Source of the DNA: Acidobacteriota bacterium
GTDB taxonomy: Bacteria > Acidobacteriota > Blastocatellia > Pyrinomonadales > Pyrinomonadaceae
Length of the DNA stretch: 64,000 bases
Direction of reading: 5' to 3'
Assembly (NCBI GenBank): GCA_003223935.1
Contig: QHXQ01000041.1
Span: 16,465 to 80,464 of the forward strand
Positions 45,537-54,961 of this stretch are shown one piece after another; positions within the stretch are counted from its first letter, which is position 1, and every line of letters begins with the position of its first letter. The notes beneath the pieces are model-generated. The model was not told the DNA's origin. It did no database searches and was given only the letters and a program-made list of their open reading frames with translations. The position numbers and the translations under genes are program-made.

Positions 45537-46004
45537 TTAGTTCTTCTCTTTTCGCTCACACCACTCGCGCGTGACCGCGTGGCGATAGTCGAACAACTTG
45601 CGCAGGCGCGGCTCGACGAGAAGCGGCGCGGCGAGCCGGCCTAATAAACTAAGCGGCGGCTCGTACTCGATCTCGTCGCGCAAGAGCGCGCCCCCTGCGT
45701 GTGGTTTGATGATGTGGCGGTGACGCCAGAAGCGGAACGGCCCCCGAACCTGCACATCCTCGAACATGCGCGGCGGCTCATACGCGGTGTGGCGCGCAAC
45801 CCAACGGACGGGGATGAGACCGAGCAGGCGCGTCTCGATGATCGCTTCAGCGCCGACTTGCGCGATGTGCGCCGCTTGCACGACGCGCACGCGCTCCCAC
45901 GGCGGCGTCAGACGCACGAGCGCATCCGGCAACTCGTGGAACGCGAACACATGCTCCGGCGGCGCGTGAATCAGACTCTCTTTGACGAACGTCGCGTGGC
46001 TCAA
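45537..46004 (-). CDS. SRPBCC-fold protein coupled to spoVR
   Basis: A 155-residue START/SRPBCC-type protein, starting from a TTG that overlaps the spoVR stop (ATTGA). [18 protein letters not shown] and [16 protein letters not shown] followed by a long C-terminal helix ([20 protein letters not shown]) are typical of this ligand-binding fold. The ligand is unknown. A longer open frame upstream is Arg-rich and reads through spoVR, so it is rejected. Confidence 0.75.
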   Translation of the reverse strand: MSHATFVKESLIHAPPEHVFAFHELPDALVRLTPPWERVRVVQAAHIAQVGAEAIIETRLLGLIPVRWVARHTAYEPPRMFEDVQVRGPFRFWRHRHIIKPHAGGALLRDEIEYEPPLSLLGRLAAPLLVEPRLRKLFDYRHAVTREWCERKEKN

Positions 46005-47419
46005 TCTTCTTGATGCTCCGCGCCGTCGTAGCGCAAGACGAGCGGTTCGCCGTCCACGACTGTTTCGAGATGGACGGTGCGCCCCCAGAGCGCATAGACG
46101 TATTCGAGCACCTTGCGCGCGTAAGCTTGATCTAGCTCCGCGCCTTCGTATTGGTGTTTGAGATAGAGTTCGCGGTTGCCGTTGTAGTCGCCATCGGCGA
46201 CGACGATGTAAGGGAAGCCGAAGTTGGTCATGTTGGCGACGAGTTGATCGCGCACGCGCGCCCAACGCTTCTCCGTCACCGTCCACTCTTCCTCTTCGAC
46301 CAACTCAAAGACGAACAGGTCAAGCTCCTCGCATAACTCTTCGGTCAAGTAATTGCGCAAGAACGACACGTCGTTATCCAACTCGCGCACCTCGAAAATC
46401 TTCGCGCGCCCCTCGCCGCCCGTGCGCCCGAACTTCTCACGCTCTTCTTCCGTCGGATTATCCCAACGCCGCTCGATGTCCTCGAAGATTTTGTAACCTA
46501 GATAGTACGGATTCAACTGCCCCTTCTGCGGCGACACGACGCCCGCATGCAATTCCGCAAACTCAAGCGATTCCGTGTCCGTCAAATCTAGTTCGCGCAT
46601 GATGCGCGCATGCCAAAACGACGCCCAGCCTTCGTTCATCACTTTCGTCTGCATCTGCGGGATGAAGTATTCCATCTCTTCATGCACCAGGGCCATCACG
46701 TCGCGCTGCCAGTCTGTGAGCGTGGGCGAGTAGCGCATGAGGTAATAGACGAGGTCTTTTTCGGGCAGCGGCTCGCGCTGGGGCTGCTCGATTGGCGGCG
46801 GTTCAGGCGCGGGCGGTTCGCCGAGTCGCCAGAGGTCGTCGTAGCGCCCCTCTTTTGGTTTCTGCGCGGCACGGCGGCGCGCCTCTTCTGCGGGTGTGCG
46901 GTCACGTTCGGGCTTGATGAAGAAGTTCGGATCAATGTGCTCCTCAACCGAGAGCACGGCGTCGAGAAACTGTTCGACCGTCTTGCGCCCGTACTTGAAC
47001 TCGTACTCGCTCATGCGCTGCGCGTGCGTCGAAACACTTTCGACCATGCGCCGGTTCGTTTTAGAGAAATAGACGTTGTGCTTGAAGAAATCCACGTGCC
47101 CGAGCACGTGCGCCATGACGAGCTTGTTCTGCACGGGGCTGTTAGTTTCCAACAGAAAACCGTAAGACGGATTGGTGTTGATGACGACCTCGTAGATTTT
47201 CGCCAGCCCGAAGTCGTACATCGTCTTCATCCGGTGATACGCTTTGCCGAACGTCCAATGCGAATAACGACCGGGCAGAGCATAACTCCCGATCTCATAC
47301 ATCACGGTCGCCGGCACAAGCTCGAAGCGCGTCGGAAACGGATCGAGACCAAACTTCCGTGCGACCTCCCAAATCTGTTCGAGGGCGTGTTCTAAATCTT
47401 TAATCTCGCGGTCTTGCAT
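46001..47419 (-). CDS. spoVR: SpoVR-family protein
   Basis: A 472-residue SpoVR/YcgB-type protein. [10 protein letters not shown], the mid-protein [15 protein letters not shown], and [15 protein letters not shown] are family motifs. It is named for a spore-cortex phenotype in Bacillus but widespread in non-spore-formers, where it is coregulated with YeaG/PrkA and YeaH under stress. The other two are on the same strand at 52-57 kb. The ATG at 47419 gives the usual length; a TTG at 47455 is an alternative. Confidence 0.93.
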   Translation of the reverse strand: MQDREIKDLEHALEQIWEVARKFGLDPFPTRFELVPATVMYEIGSYALPGRYSHWTFGKAYHRMKTMYDFGLAKIYEVVINTNPSYGFLLETNSPVQNKLVMAHVLGHVDFFKHNVYFSKTNRRMVESVSTHAQRMSEYEFKYGRKTVEQFLDAVLSVEEHIDPNFFIKPERDRTPAEEARRRAAQKPKEGRYDDLWRLGEPPAPEPPPIEQPQREPLPEKDLVYYLMRYSPTLTDWQRDVMALVHEEMEYFIPQMQTKVMNEGWASFWHARIMRELDLTDTESLEFAELHAGVVSPQKGQLNPYYLGYKIFEDIERRWDNPTEEEREKFGRTGGEGRAKIFEVRELDNDVSFLRNYLTEELCEELDLFVFELVEEEEWTVTEKRWARVRDQLVANMTNFGFPYIVVADGDYNGNRELYLKHQYEGAELDQAYARKVLEYVYALWGRTVHLETVVDGEPLVLRYDGAEHQED

Positions 47420-47478
47420 GCGTACATTGTCCGTCGAAAGCGTGATGCGCGGCAAGAGCGAGGGTTAACACTTGTGAG

Positions 47479-48486
47479 TTATTTCTTCGTCTGTCGGCGC
47501 AATTTGTCAATCGCGCCACGCACGGCGTCGCGCTCAGAGGATTGCGGATTCTCTTTCAGGTAGGTTTCGAGTTGGGCGATAGCGCGTTCGGGTTGATGGC
47601 GGCGCTCGTAGATATTGGCCAGATAGATGTGCGCGAGCGCAGGCTTGCTCTGTGCGAGCGCACGCAGCAGATGAGTTTCGGCCGCAGCGTTGTCGCCCGT
47701 CATCATCTCGGCATAACCGAGCGGCAGATAGACGCCGGGCGTCTGTTGATTCACTTCGACGATCCCGCGCAGCAGTGGGATCGCCTCCTTGAAATGCTCC
47801 TCAGCGACGAGCGTGCCGCCGATGCCGACGTAAGCATCGGGGCGCTCAGGCTGCAACTCACTCGCGCGGCGATAGGCGGCGATGGCGTCGTCGTAGCGTT
47901 TGAGTTTTGCGTACTGCGCGCCGAGCGCGAGGGCGGCCGAATAGAATTGCGGATAGGCGGCGAGCGCATCTTGGAAAGCTTTGACGGCCTGTTCCGGCTT
48001 GTTCTCGGCGGCGAGGCGTGCGCCCTTCTGATACGCCTTGCGCGCCGCATCCGGCACAGATTTGTCGAGTTCTTCAACCATGACAACGCCTGCGGGCGGT
48101 AGCGTCGCGCCGGCCTTCAGCCGCAACTGAATGTTCTGCGTGAAGATCTGCGGCGCGCTGCCGAAGGCTATGACCTCTGCGTTGACCGTAGTGGTCTCGA
48201 AGGTCGAGCCGTCGCCTTCGGCCACGAGTTGGTACGTGCCGCCTTGCAGGCCGGAGAAAGCGAACCGGCCGCTCAAGTCGGTGAAGGTCTCAAATAGCGG
48301 TCGGCCCTGATAGCGCAGCATCACCCTGACGGAGTTGTTCGGCGGCTCGTTATTGGGCAGCAGCACGCGCCCTTCCAAAGTGTTCGCGCCCTGCGCCGCC
48401 GCCGTAGCAACGAACAAGAGCAACGCAGCGCAGACGACTGTGCAGCGAGCGATGCGGCGCGATGAGCGGCGAATTATGTTGCGCAC
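47479..48486 (-). CDS. Exported carboxypeptidase-regulatory / TPR protein
   Basis: A 335-residue protein with a signal peptide (cleavage near AAAQ, about 32), a carboxypeptidase-regulatory-like beta domain (about 36-125: LEGRVLLPNNEPPNNSV, DLSGRFAFSGLQGGTY) and about five TPR repeats (about 140-330, e.g. AVKAFQDALAAYP, AIAAYRRASELQPERPDAY). This combination is common in acidobacterial secreted proteins and suggests a periplasmic protein-protein scaffold. It follows the TonB receptor on the same strand beyond an 18-bp hairpin. Confidence 0.87.
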   Translation of the reverse strand: MRNIIRRSSRRIARCTVVCAALLLFVATAAAQGANTLEGRVLLPNNEPPNNSVRVMLRYQGRPLFETFTDLSGRFAFSGLQGGTYQLVAEGDGSTFETTTVNAEVIAFGSAPQIFTQNIQLRLKAGATLPPAGVVMVEELDKSVPDAARKAYQKGARLAAENKPEQAVKAFQDALAAYPQFYSAALALGAQYAKLKRYDDAIAAYRRASELQPERPDAYVGIGGTLVAEEHFKEAIPLLRGIVEVNQQTPGVYLPLGYAEMMTGDNAAAETHLLRALAQSKPALAHIYLANIYERRHQPERAIAQLETYLKENPQSSERDAVRGAIDKLRRQTKK

Positions 48487-48555
48487 GAATTAACCTCCAT
48501 CGTGGGCCGCGAACATAAGAGATCGGACGCGCAAAGGGCAAGCGTAAAAGGACGA

Positions 48556-48607
48556 GCGCGCGGTCTGCGCTGCAACTTTGAAACGAGTCGCAGCGCAGAC
48601 CGCGCGC
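48556..48607 (-). terminator. Perfect 18-bp hairpin after the TonB receptor
   Basis: GCGCGCGGTCTGCGCTGC (48556-48573) is complementary to 48590-48607 without a mismatch, with a 16-base loop. On the minus strand it lies 21 bases after the receptor stop and is followed by TCGTCCTTTT. Confidence 0.7.
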
Positions 48608-48628
48608 AAGTGAATTAACGCGCGGGCC

Positions 48629-51600
48629 TCAGAAGCTGAAGCGCGCGCCGAGTTGAGCTTGGAACGGGATGCCGAGCGGCTCGGAGAAGCCGGTCGCACC
48701 GAAGAAGTTGATCGGCCGGCCGAAGTCCGCTTCGCCCGTCGTGTTCTGGAACTCACGGCCGAAGTTGGCCGTGTTGAAGAGGTTGAATGCCTCGAAGAAG
48801 AGGCCGAGTTTCTTGTTCTCGCCAAAGCTGAAGAACTTCGAGACGCGCAGGTTCACCTGCTTGAAGCTGTCGCCGCGCACGGTGTCAGGCGGCAGGTGGT
48901 GCTGGTCGTTGCCATCGCGCGTGTCGCGGTCCACTGTCACGCCGTCGCGGTTGATATCGCAGCCGCACGACGGGAAGATGCTGTAGGCGCGTGGGCTTGC
49001 GAGTTGCAGGATCGGCGCGAGTTGGAAGCCCCACTTCAAGTCGAAGACGCCGGACAGAACGAAGCGATGGCGTTCATCTGCATCGGTCGGGCCGAAGTTC
49101 TCGGTCGGGTCCCACTGGTTGAACACGTTCTGCGGTTGGTTGCCGAAATCCGAAGCTTGGCCGAACCAAGCGAGCGCCTTCGAGAGCGTGTAGTGCGCGT
49201 GCAACTGGTACTTGTTCGCGTAGCGCTTATTGAACGACACCGTGAAGGCATCGTAGCGCGAGCGCCCGACCGATTGCGCCGCAGTGATGCGCGCGAACGG
49301 CGAGGCCGTGCCGAAGGCTGCGGTCAACTCGGCGGCGTGCGCGGCGAAGAGCGGCGCTAATACGCGTGGGAAAGCGGAGGCCGGATTGGTGCGCTGTGCG
49401 TTATTCAGTGGCCCTGTGCGCGGATTGACGTCGAGCGAAGTGAACTCGTGCAACCCGAGGATATGCACGTAGTCGAACTCAATCACCGCGTTGCGCCCGA
49501 TCTGCTGCGCGTAGCCCATGTTCCACTGCTGGGAGTAGGGCGCGACGAAGTCCGGATCGACGAAGCGGCCGCGCGAGCCGGGCCGCGGGTTCGAGAGCGG
49601 GCGCGGGATCGCCGGCGGCGGCGAGTCAATCGCGAGATTATCGTTGTCGTTTAAGAACGAGGCGTAAATCTCTGGGTTCGCTTGCTGCACCGCGAAGAGT
49701 GGCACGTTCAAAAACGACTGATCGAAGTAGATGCCATAGCCGCCGCGCACGACCGAGCGGGCGTTGCCCCGCAAGTCCCAAGCAAAACCGATGCGCGGGC
49801 TATAGTTGTTCTTGTCGTCGTTGACGACGCGCCCGTAGGGACTGCCAATGATCTGGAGCGCGCGGATGGCGCGGTTGTCCTTCTGATGGTTGTGATCGAC
49901 GAAGCCTAGGTCAACGTCGTAGCGCACGCCGATGTTCAAGGTAAAGCGCGGCGTGATCTTCCAGTCGTCCTGCACGTACCACGCAAACTGCTTCGCGCCG
50001 TCGCGCAGGTTGAACGAGGGATCGCCGCCCGCGAGCACGATGTCAGCGACCACGCCGACGCCAGCGAGTTGCGCCGCCGTGCAGGTCGTCGGGCCGACGA
50101 TGGTGCTGCAAGTGATCGGGCCGGGCAGCACTTGATGCGTCTTGAAGCCTTGTGGGAACTGACCGGGGTTGTTCGCGATGTCGGCCGGGTCGAATTGGAA
50201 ATCGTATTCCGGCGCGGAGGTGAAGGCGAAGATGCCGCCGAGCGTCGGAATGGTCGTGAAGTCGCCGCCGAACTTGAAGCTGTGGTTGCCGCGATTGTAG
50301 CTCAGGTCGTCGCGGAACTGGTGCTTCTTCTCCAACGTCTGCTGCGGCACGTTGCCGTTCCGGCCCACGACGATGCCGACCGGGAACGTCAGATTGTTCA
50401 GATCGGTTGTCGCGAGAATCTGGTTGTTGAAGGTCGAGAACTGGTAGTTGAACTGGTTGACGGTGCGCTGGCTGAACGTGTGCGTCCACTGGCCCAACGT
50501 GCTGTAGAGCGTATTCAGCGTTTTGTTGCCGCCCGACAGGTCTGTGCGCACAATCAGGAAGCCAGCTTGGTCGTTCAGCGCGTTGTTGTTCTGGCCGGCG
50601 AAGCGGACGACGAACGCATTCTTCGGCGAAGGGTTAATGTCAACCTTGGCGGTGTACTGCGTGTCGTTGAACGGCTGCGGCAAGAAGCGCACAGCCTTGT
50701 AGCCGAACGGCTCAAGGAACGCGATCTGCGCTTGATCGGAACTCGGCACAATAGAGTTGCCGCGTTCGCGCGTGCGCTCGACTGTGCCGAAGAAGAAGGC
50801 TTTGTCCTTTTTGATCGGGCCGCCGATTGAGCCGCCGAACTGCTGCCGGCTGAAAGGCGGCTTGACGATGTCGCCCGAAGCAAAGAGCGCCGGGTTTGCG
50901 TTGGCGAGCAACTGTGGTGCGTTCGCGTTCAACTTGTCGTCGCGGAAGAAGCCGAAGGCCGAGCCGTGCAGACTATTCGTGCCGCTCTTGGTGACAATCG
51001 AGAGCAGCGCGCCGCCCGAACGGCCGTTCGCGGCCGAGAAGCGTTGCGTCGAGAGCGCGAACTCTTGGATGCCCTCCATCGAAAAGTTCTGGAGGATGCC
51101 GCCGACGGCGTTGTCCTTGTTGTCGCCGCCGTCTATGGTGATGTTCAGATTGCGGCCCGTCGAGCCGCCAATTGAGAACGTGCCGACGCGCGATTTGGTC
51201 GGGTCGAACGACGGCGCGAGCGTTGCGCCCGGAATCAGGATCGCGAGCGAAGCGAACGAGCGACCATTGACCGGCAAGGTGTTCAGTTCGCGCTGGCTGA
51301 TGACGCCGCTCACATCGGTCTTCGTCGTTTCGACAAGCGGCACGCTCTCGGCCGTGACGTTGACCGTCTCGCCGATGCCGCCGACCTTTAAGACCGGGTC
51401 AATCGTCGAACGCTGAAGCACGTTGACGACCGCGTTTTCTTGCACGTACTTGGCGAAGCCTTGCGCTTCGACCTCGACGCGATAAGTGCCGGGCACGAGT
51501 TGCGAAATCTCATAGACGCCTTCGCCGCTCGTCGTGGCTTCGCGCGTGGCGTTCGTGCCGATGTTGACGGCCCTGACGGTCGCGTTCGGCACTACTTCGC

Positions 51601-51742
51601 CCTTCTCATTCTTGACGACGCCGGTAATGATGCCGGTGTTCGCCGTCTGCGCCAGCACGGCCGACGGCGTGATCAAGGCTAACGCAACCATGATCGCCGC
51701 CAGTGCTGAAGCGGTTTTCTGTTTCAAGCTCAAATTTTTCAT
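48629..51742 (-). CDS. Oar-like TonB-dependent receptor
   Basis: A 1037-residue outer-membrane protein. A signal peptide (MKNLSLKQKTASALAAIM, cleavage near AQTAN, about 32) precedes a carboxypeptidase-regulatory-like domain (about 36-120: GIITGVVKNEKGEVVPNATV), a plug domain (about 130-260, NTLPVNGRSFASLAILIPGA and NITIDGGDNKDNAVGG) and a barrel ending with FGRPINFFGATGFSEPLGI and a terminal aromatic SF. This is the Oar/SusC-like type often found in Acidobacteriota for uptake of polymers. No SusD partner is visible. AGGAG precedes the ATG by seven bases. Confidence 0.93.
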   Translation of the reverse strand: MKNLSLKQKTASALAAIMVALALITPSAVLAQTANTGIITGVVKNEKGEVVPNATVRAVNIGTNATREATTSGEGVYEISQLVPGTYRVEVEAQGFAKYVQENAVVNVLQRSTIDPVLKVGGIGETVNVTAESVPLVETTKTDVSGVISQRELNTLPVNGRSFASLAILIPGATLAPSFDPTKSRVGTFSIGGSTGRNLNITIDGGDNKDNAVGGILQNFSMEGIQEFALSTQRFSAANGRSGGALLSIVTKSGTNSLHGSAFGFFRDDKLNANAPQLLANANPALFASGDIVKPPFSRQQFGGSIGGPIKKDKAFFFGTVERTRERGNSIVPSSDQAQIAFLEPFGYKAVRFLPQPFNDTQYTAKVDINPSPKNAFVVRFAGQNNNALNDQAGFLIVRTDLSGGNKTLNTLYSTLGQWTHTFSQRTVNQFNYQFSTFNNQILATTDLNNLTFPVGIVVGRNGNVPQQTLEKKHQFRDDLSYNRGNHSFKFGGDFTTIPTLGGIFAFTSAPEYDFQFDPADIANNPGQFPQGFKTHQVLPGPITCSTIVGPTTCTAAQLAGVGVVADIVLAGGDPSFNLRDGAKQFAWYVQDDWKITPRFTLNIGVRYDVDLGFVDHNHQKDNRAIRALQIIGSPYGRVVNDDKNNYSPRIGFAWDLRGNARSVVRGGYGIYFDQSFLNVPLFAVQQANPEIYASFLNDNDNLAIDSPPPAIPRPLSNPRPGSRGRFVDPDFVAPYSQQWNMGYAQQIGRNAVIEFDYVHILGLHEFTSLDVNPRTGPLNNAQRTNPASAFPRVLAPLFAAHAAELTAAFGTASPFARITAAQSVGRSRYDAFTVSFNKRYANKYQLHAHYTLSKALAWFGQASDFGNQPQNVFNQWDPTENFGPTDADERHRFVLSGVFDLKWGFQLAPILQLASPRAYSIFPSCGCDINRDGVTVDRDTRDGNDQHHLPPDTVRGDSFKQVNLRVSKFFSFGENKKLGLFFEAFNLFNTANFGREFQNTTGEADFGRPINFFGATGFSEPLGIPFQAQLGARFSF

Positions 51743-52146
51743 ATGTGGGCTCCTGTCGAAGTTGTTCTCCAAGATCAAACGGCATGAGCGCCACCCGTGC
51801 GGGCTGCGCTCCGGCCGGAGAAGGCCTCACAAAACGAGACATAACAAGTAAGAGTCAATCACGCTCTTACCTCGCTCCGAAACTTACTGAAACGGAAGAC
51901 TCAAGTAATCTGCCTTGTAAAGCTGGCAGCCTTACGAATGATTGCTGGAGTAATCAAATTATGTTTACTTGATCGGGAGAAGCATACAAATAGGCGAAAG
52001 CAAGACTTGTTCCAACTGTCAAATCGAACCGCTATTGCCGGAAGAATTAGGAATTTCGCTCAGAACCGCATGGGCAAGTGTCCATATCATAAACCAAAAA
52101 TCTAGACTCTGATCCATTTTTTTGGATTGCCGCGCAAACGAACGGA

Positions 52147-52180
52147 GGCGCGACGCGGCTTGCGCAAGCCGCGTCGCGCC
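52147..52180 (-). terminator. Perfect hairpin after yeaH
   Basis: GGCGCGACGCGGCTT (52147-52161) pairs with AAGCCGCGTCGCGCC (52166-52180) over 15 bases with a GCGC loop. It lies 40 bases downstream of the yeaH stop. There is only a weak T-run on that strand. Confidence 0.65.
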
Positions 52181-52182
52181 CC

Positions 52183-52210
52183 TTTACTTATGCGAATTTA
52201 CTTATGCGAA
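52183..52210. repeat. 14-bp tandem duplication
   Basis: TTTACTTATGCGAA occurs twice head to tail, between the hairpin and the yeaH stop. Confidence 0.8.
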
Positions 52211-52220
52211 ACTTTCCGGC

Positions 52221-53381
52221 TCAAACTTCAATCCCGCGCGTGCCGAAGAACTCTTTGAGCGCCGGATAGACGTCCTCTTTGTCGTCAATGCGGACGCCGA
52301 TGAAACGCTCTTTGTGCTTCAATCGATCTTTGAAGATCGAGAGCAGCGCGCCCGACGAACGGCGATAACCGGACGTGCCCTCTTCGCCGATCTCGCCATA
52401 GCCGAACAGATTGCAGGTCGCGATCAACTCGTCGGCTAATCTAACGGCCTCTTCGTTATCCGAATAATAGTTGTCGCCGTCCGAGAAATGGAACGGGTAG
52501 ATGTTCCAGTCGCGCGGATTGTAGCGCGCGCGGATGATGTCGAGCGCGAGTTGATAAGCGCTGGAGACGACCGTGCCGCCCGATTCGCCTTGCGTGAAGA
52601 ACTGTTCCTCGGTCACTTCGCGCGCTTCGGTGTGATGCGAGATGAAGACAATCTCAACGTTGTCGTACTTCGTGCGCAAAAACCGCACCATCCAGAAATA
52701 GAACGAGCGCGCGATATATTTTTTGAACTCGCCCATCGAACCGCTGACGTCCATCAATGCGAGCACGACGGCGTTTGATTCATAACGATACTGTTCTTCC
52801 CAAGTCTTAAAACGCAGGTCTTCTCGCTTGACATTGCCGAAGCGTGCGCGTCCCTGCTCGCGCGCGTTGCGGCGAATGTTTTCGAGGATCATGCGCCGCT
52901 TGTCGAGATTGGCGAGCACGCCGGTGCGGCGAATCTCGTCGAAGCGCGTGGTCTTGGCGGGCACGGCCTTTTTGGCCTTCTCTTCAAGGAAGGGCAGTTG
53001 CAAATCCTCGAAGATGAGCGCGGCCAACTCGTCTATGTTGATCTCAGCCTCGTAGTATTCCGCGCCTTCGCCCTGTCCGGCGGGGCCAGCGCCTTGCCCC
53101 TTGCCTTGTTGACTCTCGCGCCCGAGCACATCGCCGACGCGCGTCTTACCGTCGCCCTGTCCGACGTGTTTGCGCTTGCGATAGTCGTAGCGAAACTTGT
53201 ATTCGTCGAGCGAGCGGATCGGCACTTTGACGCTGCGCTTGCCGTCCGAGAGGATGATCGCCTCGTTCGAGACAATCGAGCCGAGGTTCTTGCGGATCGC
53301 CTCTTTGACGCGCTCCTTGTGCCGTTCCTGATCGATGATGCCTTTGCGCTGCAAAGACCAATCGTTGCGCTGAATAGACAT
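52221..53381 (-). CDS. yeaH: YeaH/YhbH-family (DUF444) protein
   Basis: A 386-residue protein. An N-terminal charged segment (DQERHKERVKEAIRKN), a Gly/Gln-rich linker (about 85-108) and a von Willebrand A-like C-terminus with the metal motif DVSGSMG (211-217) define DUF444. In Enterobacteria it is encoded next to the kinase YeaG (PrkA) and is stress-induced; Bacillus YhbH is sporulation-linked. GAGGTTATTCAG precedes the ATG. Here a hydrolase and a lower-GC islet separate it from prkA. Confidence 0.94.
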   Translation of the reverse strand: MSIQRNDWSLQRKGIIDQERHKERVKEAIRKNLGSIVSNEAIILSDGKRSVKVPIRSLDEYKFRYDYRKRKHVGQGDGKTRVGDVLGRESQQGKGQGAGPAGQGEGAEYYEAEINIDELAALIFEDLQLPFLEEKAKKAVPAKTTRFDEIRRTGVLANLDKRRMILENIRRNAREQGRARFGNVKREDLRFKTWEEQYRYESNAVVLALMDVSGSMGEFKKYIARSFYFWMVRFLRTKYDNVEIVFISHHTEAREVTEEQFFTQGESGGTVVSSAYQLALDIIRARYNPRDWNIYPFHFSDGDNYYSDNEEAVRLADELIATCNLFGYGEIGEEGTSGYRRSSGALLSIFKDRLKHKERFIGVRIDDKEDVYPALKEFFGTRGIEV

Positions 53382-53398
53382 CTGAATAACCTCAAAAG

Positions 53399-53458
53399 CA
53401 GGGACGATAGGCGATGGGAAACCGTCTTTGTCTATCGGCTATCGTCTATCGCCCCTGT
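53399..53458. repeat. Word-repeat hairpin upstream of yeaH, overlapping a gene end
   Basis: CAGGGACGATAGGCGATGGG (53399-53418) faces TCTATCGGCTATCGTCTATC and GCCCCTG (53431-53457). The right arm is inside the coding end of the alpha/beta-hydrolase: the words GACGATAG supply its last residues (GAIDDSR) and stop. GATAGNCGATAG is repeated. Confidence 0.65.
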
Positions 53459-54394
53459 CTGACAAAACTCCGCGACCATTTCGGTGAACTCGCGCGGTCG
53501 TTCCTCCTGTGGCAAGTGGCCGACGTTGTGGAAGACGAAGAGGCGCGAGTTCGGGATCAGTTGATGCAGCGTCTGGCCGTGCCGCAGCGGCGTATCCGCG
53601 TCGTGCGCGCCCCAGATGAGCAGCGTCGGTTGCTTAATTAGATGCGCTTCGCGTTCAACTCTTGTTGCGCTCCAGCGCCGGAGCGTCTGGAGCATCGCGC
53701 GTTGCGTGTCGGCGGCGCGCAAAGGCAAGTGGCGGCCGGCGACTTTCAACTCGGCGCTCTGTCTATCGCCGTTCGCCGGGCGGAAGCGGCCCAGCTTGCG
53801 GCGCAGAAAATAACGCAGGTCGAGCAGCGCGGGCGAGAGCACGTCGCCGATGCCGCGCGTAGCAACGAAGCGCAAGACGGGATGATGTTTCAGATCGTCA
53901 TTCGTCACTGCGCCGACGAGCACGAGGCGTGCGACGCGCTCAAGATAATCAAGCGCACAGATGGTTGCGACCGCACCGCCGTAAGAACTGCCGACGAGCG
54001 TGGCGCGCTCGATCTTCAGTACGTCCAGCAAGCGCACAAGCATGCGCGCCTGCGCGGCAATCGTGTACTCGCCGTCCGCAGGTTTATCGGAGAAGCCGAA
54101 GCCAACCAGATCAGGCGCGATGACGTGAAAGCCCTGCTCGGCAAGCGGCACAAGCACGTCGCGCCAGATGAAATTCGACGCGAGAAAGCCGTGAACCAAA
54201 ACCAACGTTGGCGCACTCTCGTCGCCCGCCGCCTGATAATGAACGCGCACGCCGTCCACTTCAACGAAGCGCGAGCGCTCAGCGTGATGCAACCTGTCGG
54301 CGTGCGCCTCCCAATCGAGCGCACGCGGACGCGTCACCCTGTGCGCCGCAACCGCTAATGCCAATCCACCTGCGAGCCAGTAACGTTTCTTCAT
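53432..54394 (-). CDS. Membrane-anchored alpha/beta-hydrolase
   Basis: A 320-residue protein. The N-terminal MKKRYWLAGGLALAVAAH could be an uncleaved anchor. Oxyanion region LVHGFLASNFIWR, nucleophile in GSSYGGAV, acid in WGAHDADTP and histidine in NVGHLPQEE are the order of the family. It resembles haloalkane dehalogenase/epoxide hydrolase-like and esterase enzymes. The last seven codons coincide with the hairpin arm, so the true ancestral C-terminus may have been shorter or different. Confidence 0.88.
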   Translation of the reverse strand: MKKRYWLAGGLALAVAAHRVTRPRALDWEAHADRLHHAERSRFVEVDGVRVHYQAAGDESAPTLVLVHGFLASNFIWRDVLVPLAEQGFHVIAPDLVGFGFSDKPADGEYTIAAQARMLVRLLDVLKIERATLVGSSYGGAVATICALDYLERVARLVLVGAVTNDDLKHHPVLRFVATRGIGDVLSPALLDLRYFLRRKLGRFRPANGDRQSAELKVAGRHLPLRAADTQRAMLQTLRRWSATRVEREAHLIKQPTLLIWGAHDADTPLRHGQTLHQLIPNSRLFVFHNVGHLPQEERPREFTEMVAEFCQTGAIDDSR

Positions 54395-54415
54395 GTGACT
54401 TGCGCCCGCCTGCCT

Positions 54416-54673
54416 TCATTCAATCTCGATCCGACAGCTCACCAGCCAAAGCTCGACTTGTTCGAGGCGCGCTTGCCAACGACTTTTGAAATCTTTCATC
54501 CAGCGCCGATTTTTAACCGAATCGGGCGCATCAACAACGAGTCGCACCAGATTATCGCGATAGAGCACGCCACCATGCCGCCAATGCCCTTCAACCTTCT
54601 GCGTTTCGTAGCTGACCGCGCCGAAGCTGTCCACGATCTCTAAGACCGCTTCGGCCAGCCACTCGGCCGGCAC
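54416..54673 (-). CDS. Small hypothetical protein, second of an overlapping pair
   Basis: An 85-residue protein starting from GTG. It is helical and basic/acidic mixed, with EGHWRHGGVLYRDNLVRLVVD and CRIEIE at the end. Its start lies inside the 3' end of the 89-residue gene, in a different frame, with a 34-base overlap. No family is recognised. The arrangement resembles small toxin-antitoxin or coupled accessory modules, but I cannot show that. Confidence 0.6.
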   Translation of the reverse strand: MPAEWLAEAVLEIVDSFGAVSYETQKVEGHWRHGGVLYRDNLVRLVVDAPDSVKNRRWMKDFKSRWQARLEQVELWLVSCRIEIE

Positions 54674-54909
54674 GTCTCGCTCATCATTGAACTAGAAGGG
54701 GTAGCAGCACCTCGAATCGCCGCCACTTGCTGCTCATATGTCGTCTTGCCTTTGACGGTGAACGGAATACTCTGATCCGCGAGAGCTTCCAACGCAGCTT
54801 CCGGCACTAAATGCTCGCCTGAACTCAACACCCGGCCCGAGAAACGTCCGAGTAGAAAAGCGAGGGCGCGCTTCTCAGTTTCGCGGTCGGGGAATGTGAT
54901 AGTGACCAT
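54640..54909 (-). CDS. Small hypothetical protein, first of an overlapping pair
   Basis: An 89-residue protein with MVTITFPDRETEKRALAFLL and FTVKGKTTYEQ, a pattern of beta-alpha-beta that recalls small antitoxin-like or DNA-binding proteins. AGAGGTC precedes the ATG by six bases. It overlaps the next gene, and both lie in a lower-GC islet with the HEPN-like gene. Confidence 0.65.
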   Translation of the reverse strand: MVTITFPDRETEKRALAFLLGRFSGRVLSSGEHLVPEAALEALADQSIPFTVKGKTTYEQQVAAIRGAATPSSSMMSETCRPSGWPKRS

Positions 54910-54961
54910 GCTTTGACCTCTTGTGCTATAGAAGAGATTGTATCATTAACGCAACCTCTTC

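Larger units (their letters stand above)
51743..52220. other. Long intergenic region upstream of the TonB receptor
   Basis: The 478 bases before the receptor start hold the promoter of that gene somewhere, but no -10/-35 pair is clear enough to call. A perfect hairpin (52147-52180), a 14-bp tandem duplication (52183-52210), and ATCCA-N6-TGGAT (near 52112) are visible. The stretch is AT-richer than the genes around it. No ORF is convincing. Confidence 0.6.

Noticed and set aside
46005..46286. Arg-rich N-terminal extension of the SRPBCC gene
   Set aside because: It overlaps the spoVR coding region in another frame; the TTG overlapping the spoVR stop gives a plausible protein start.
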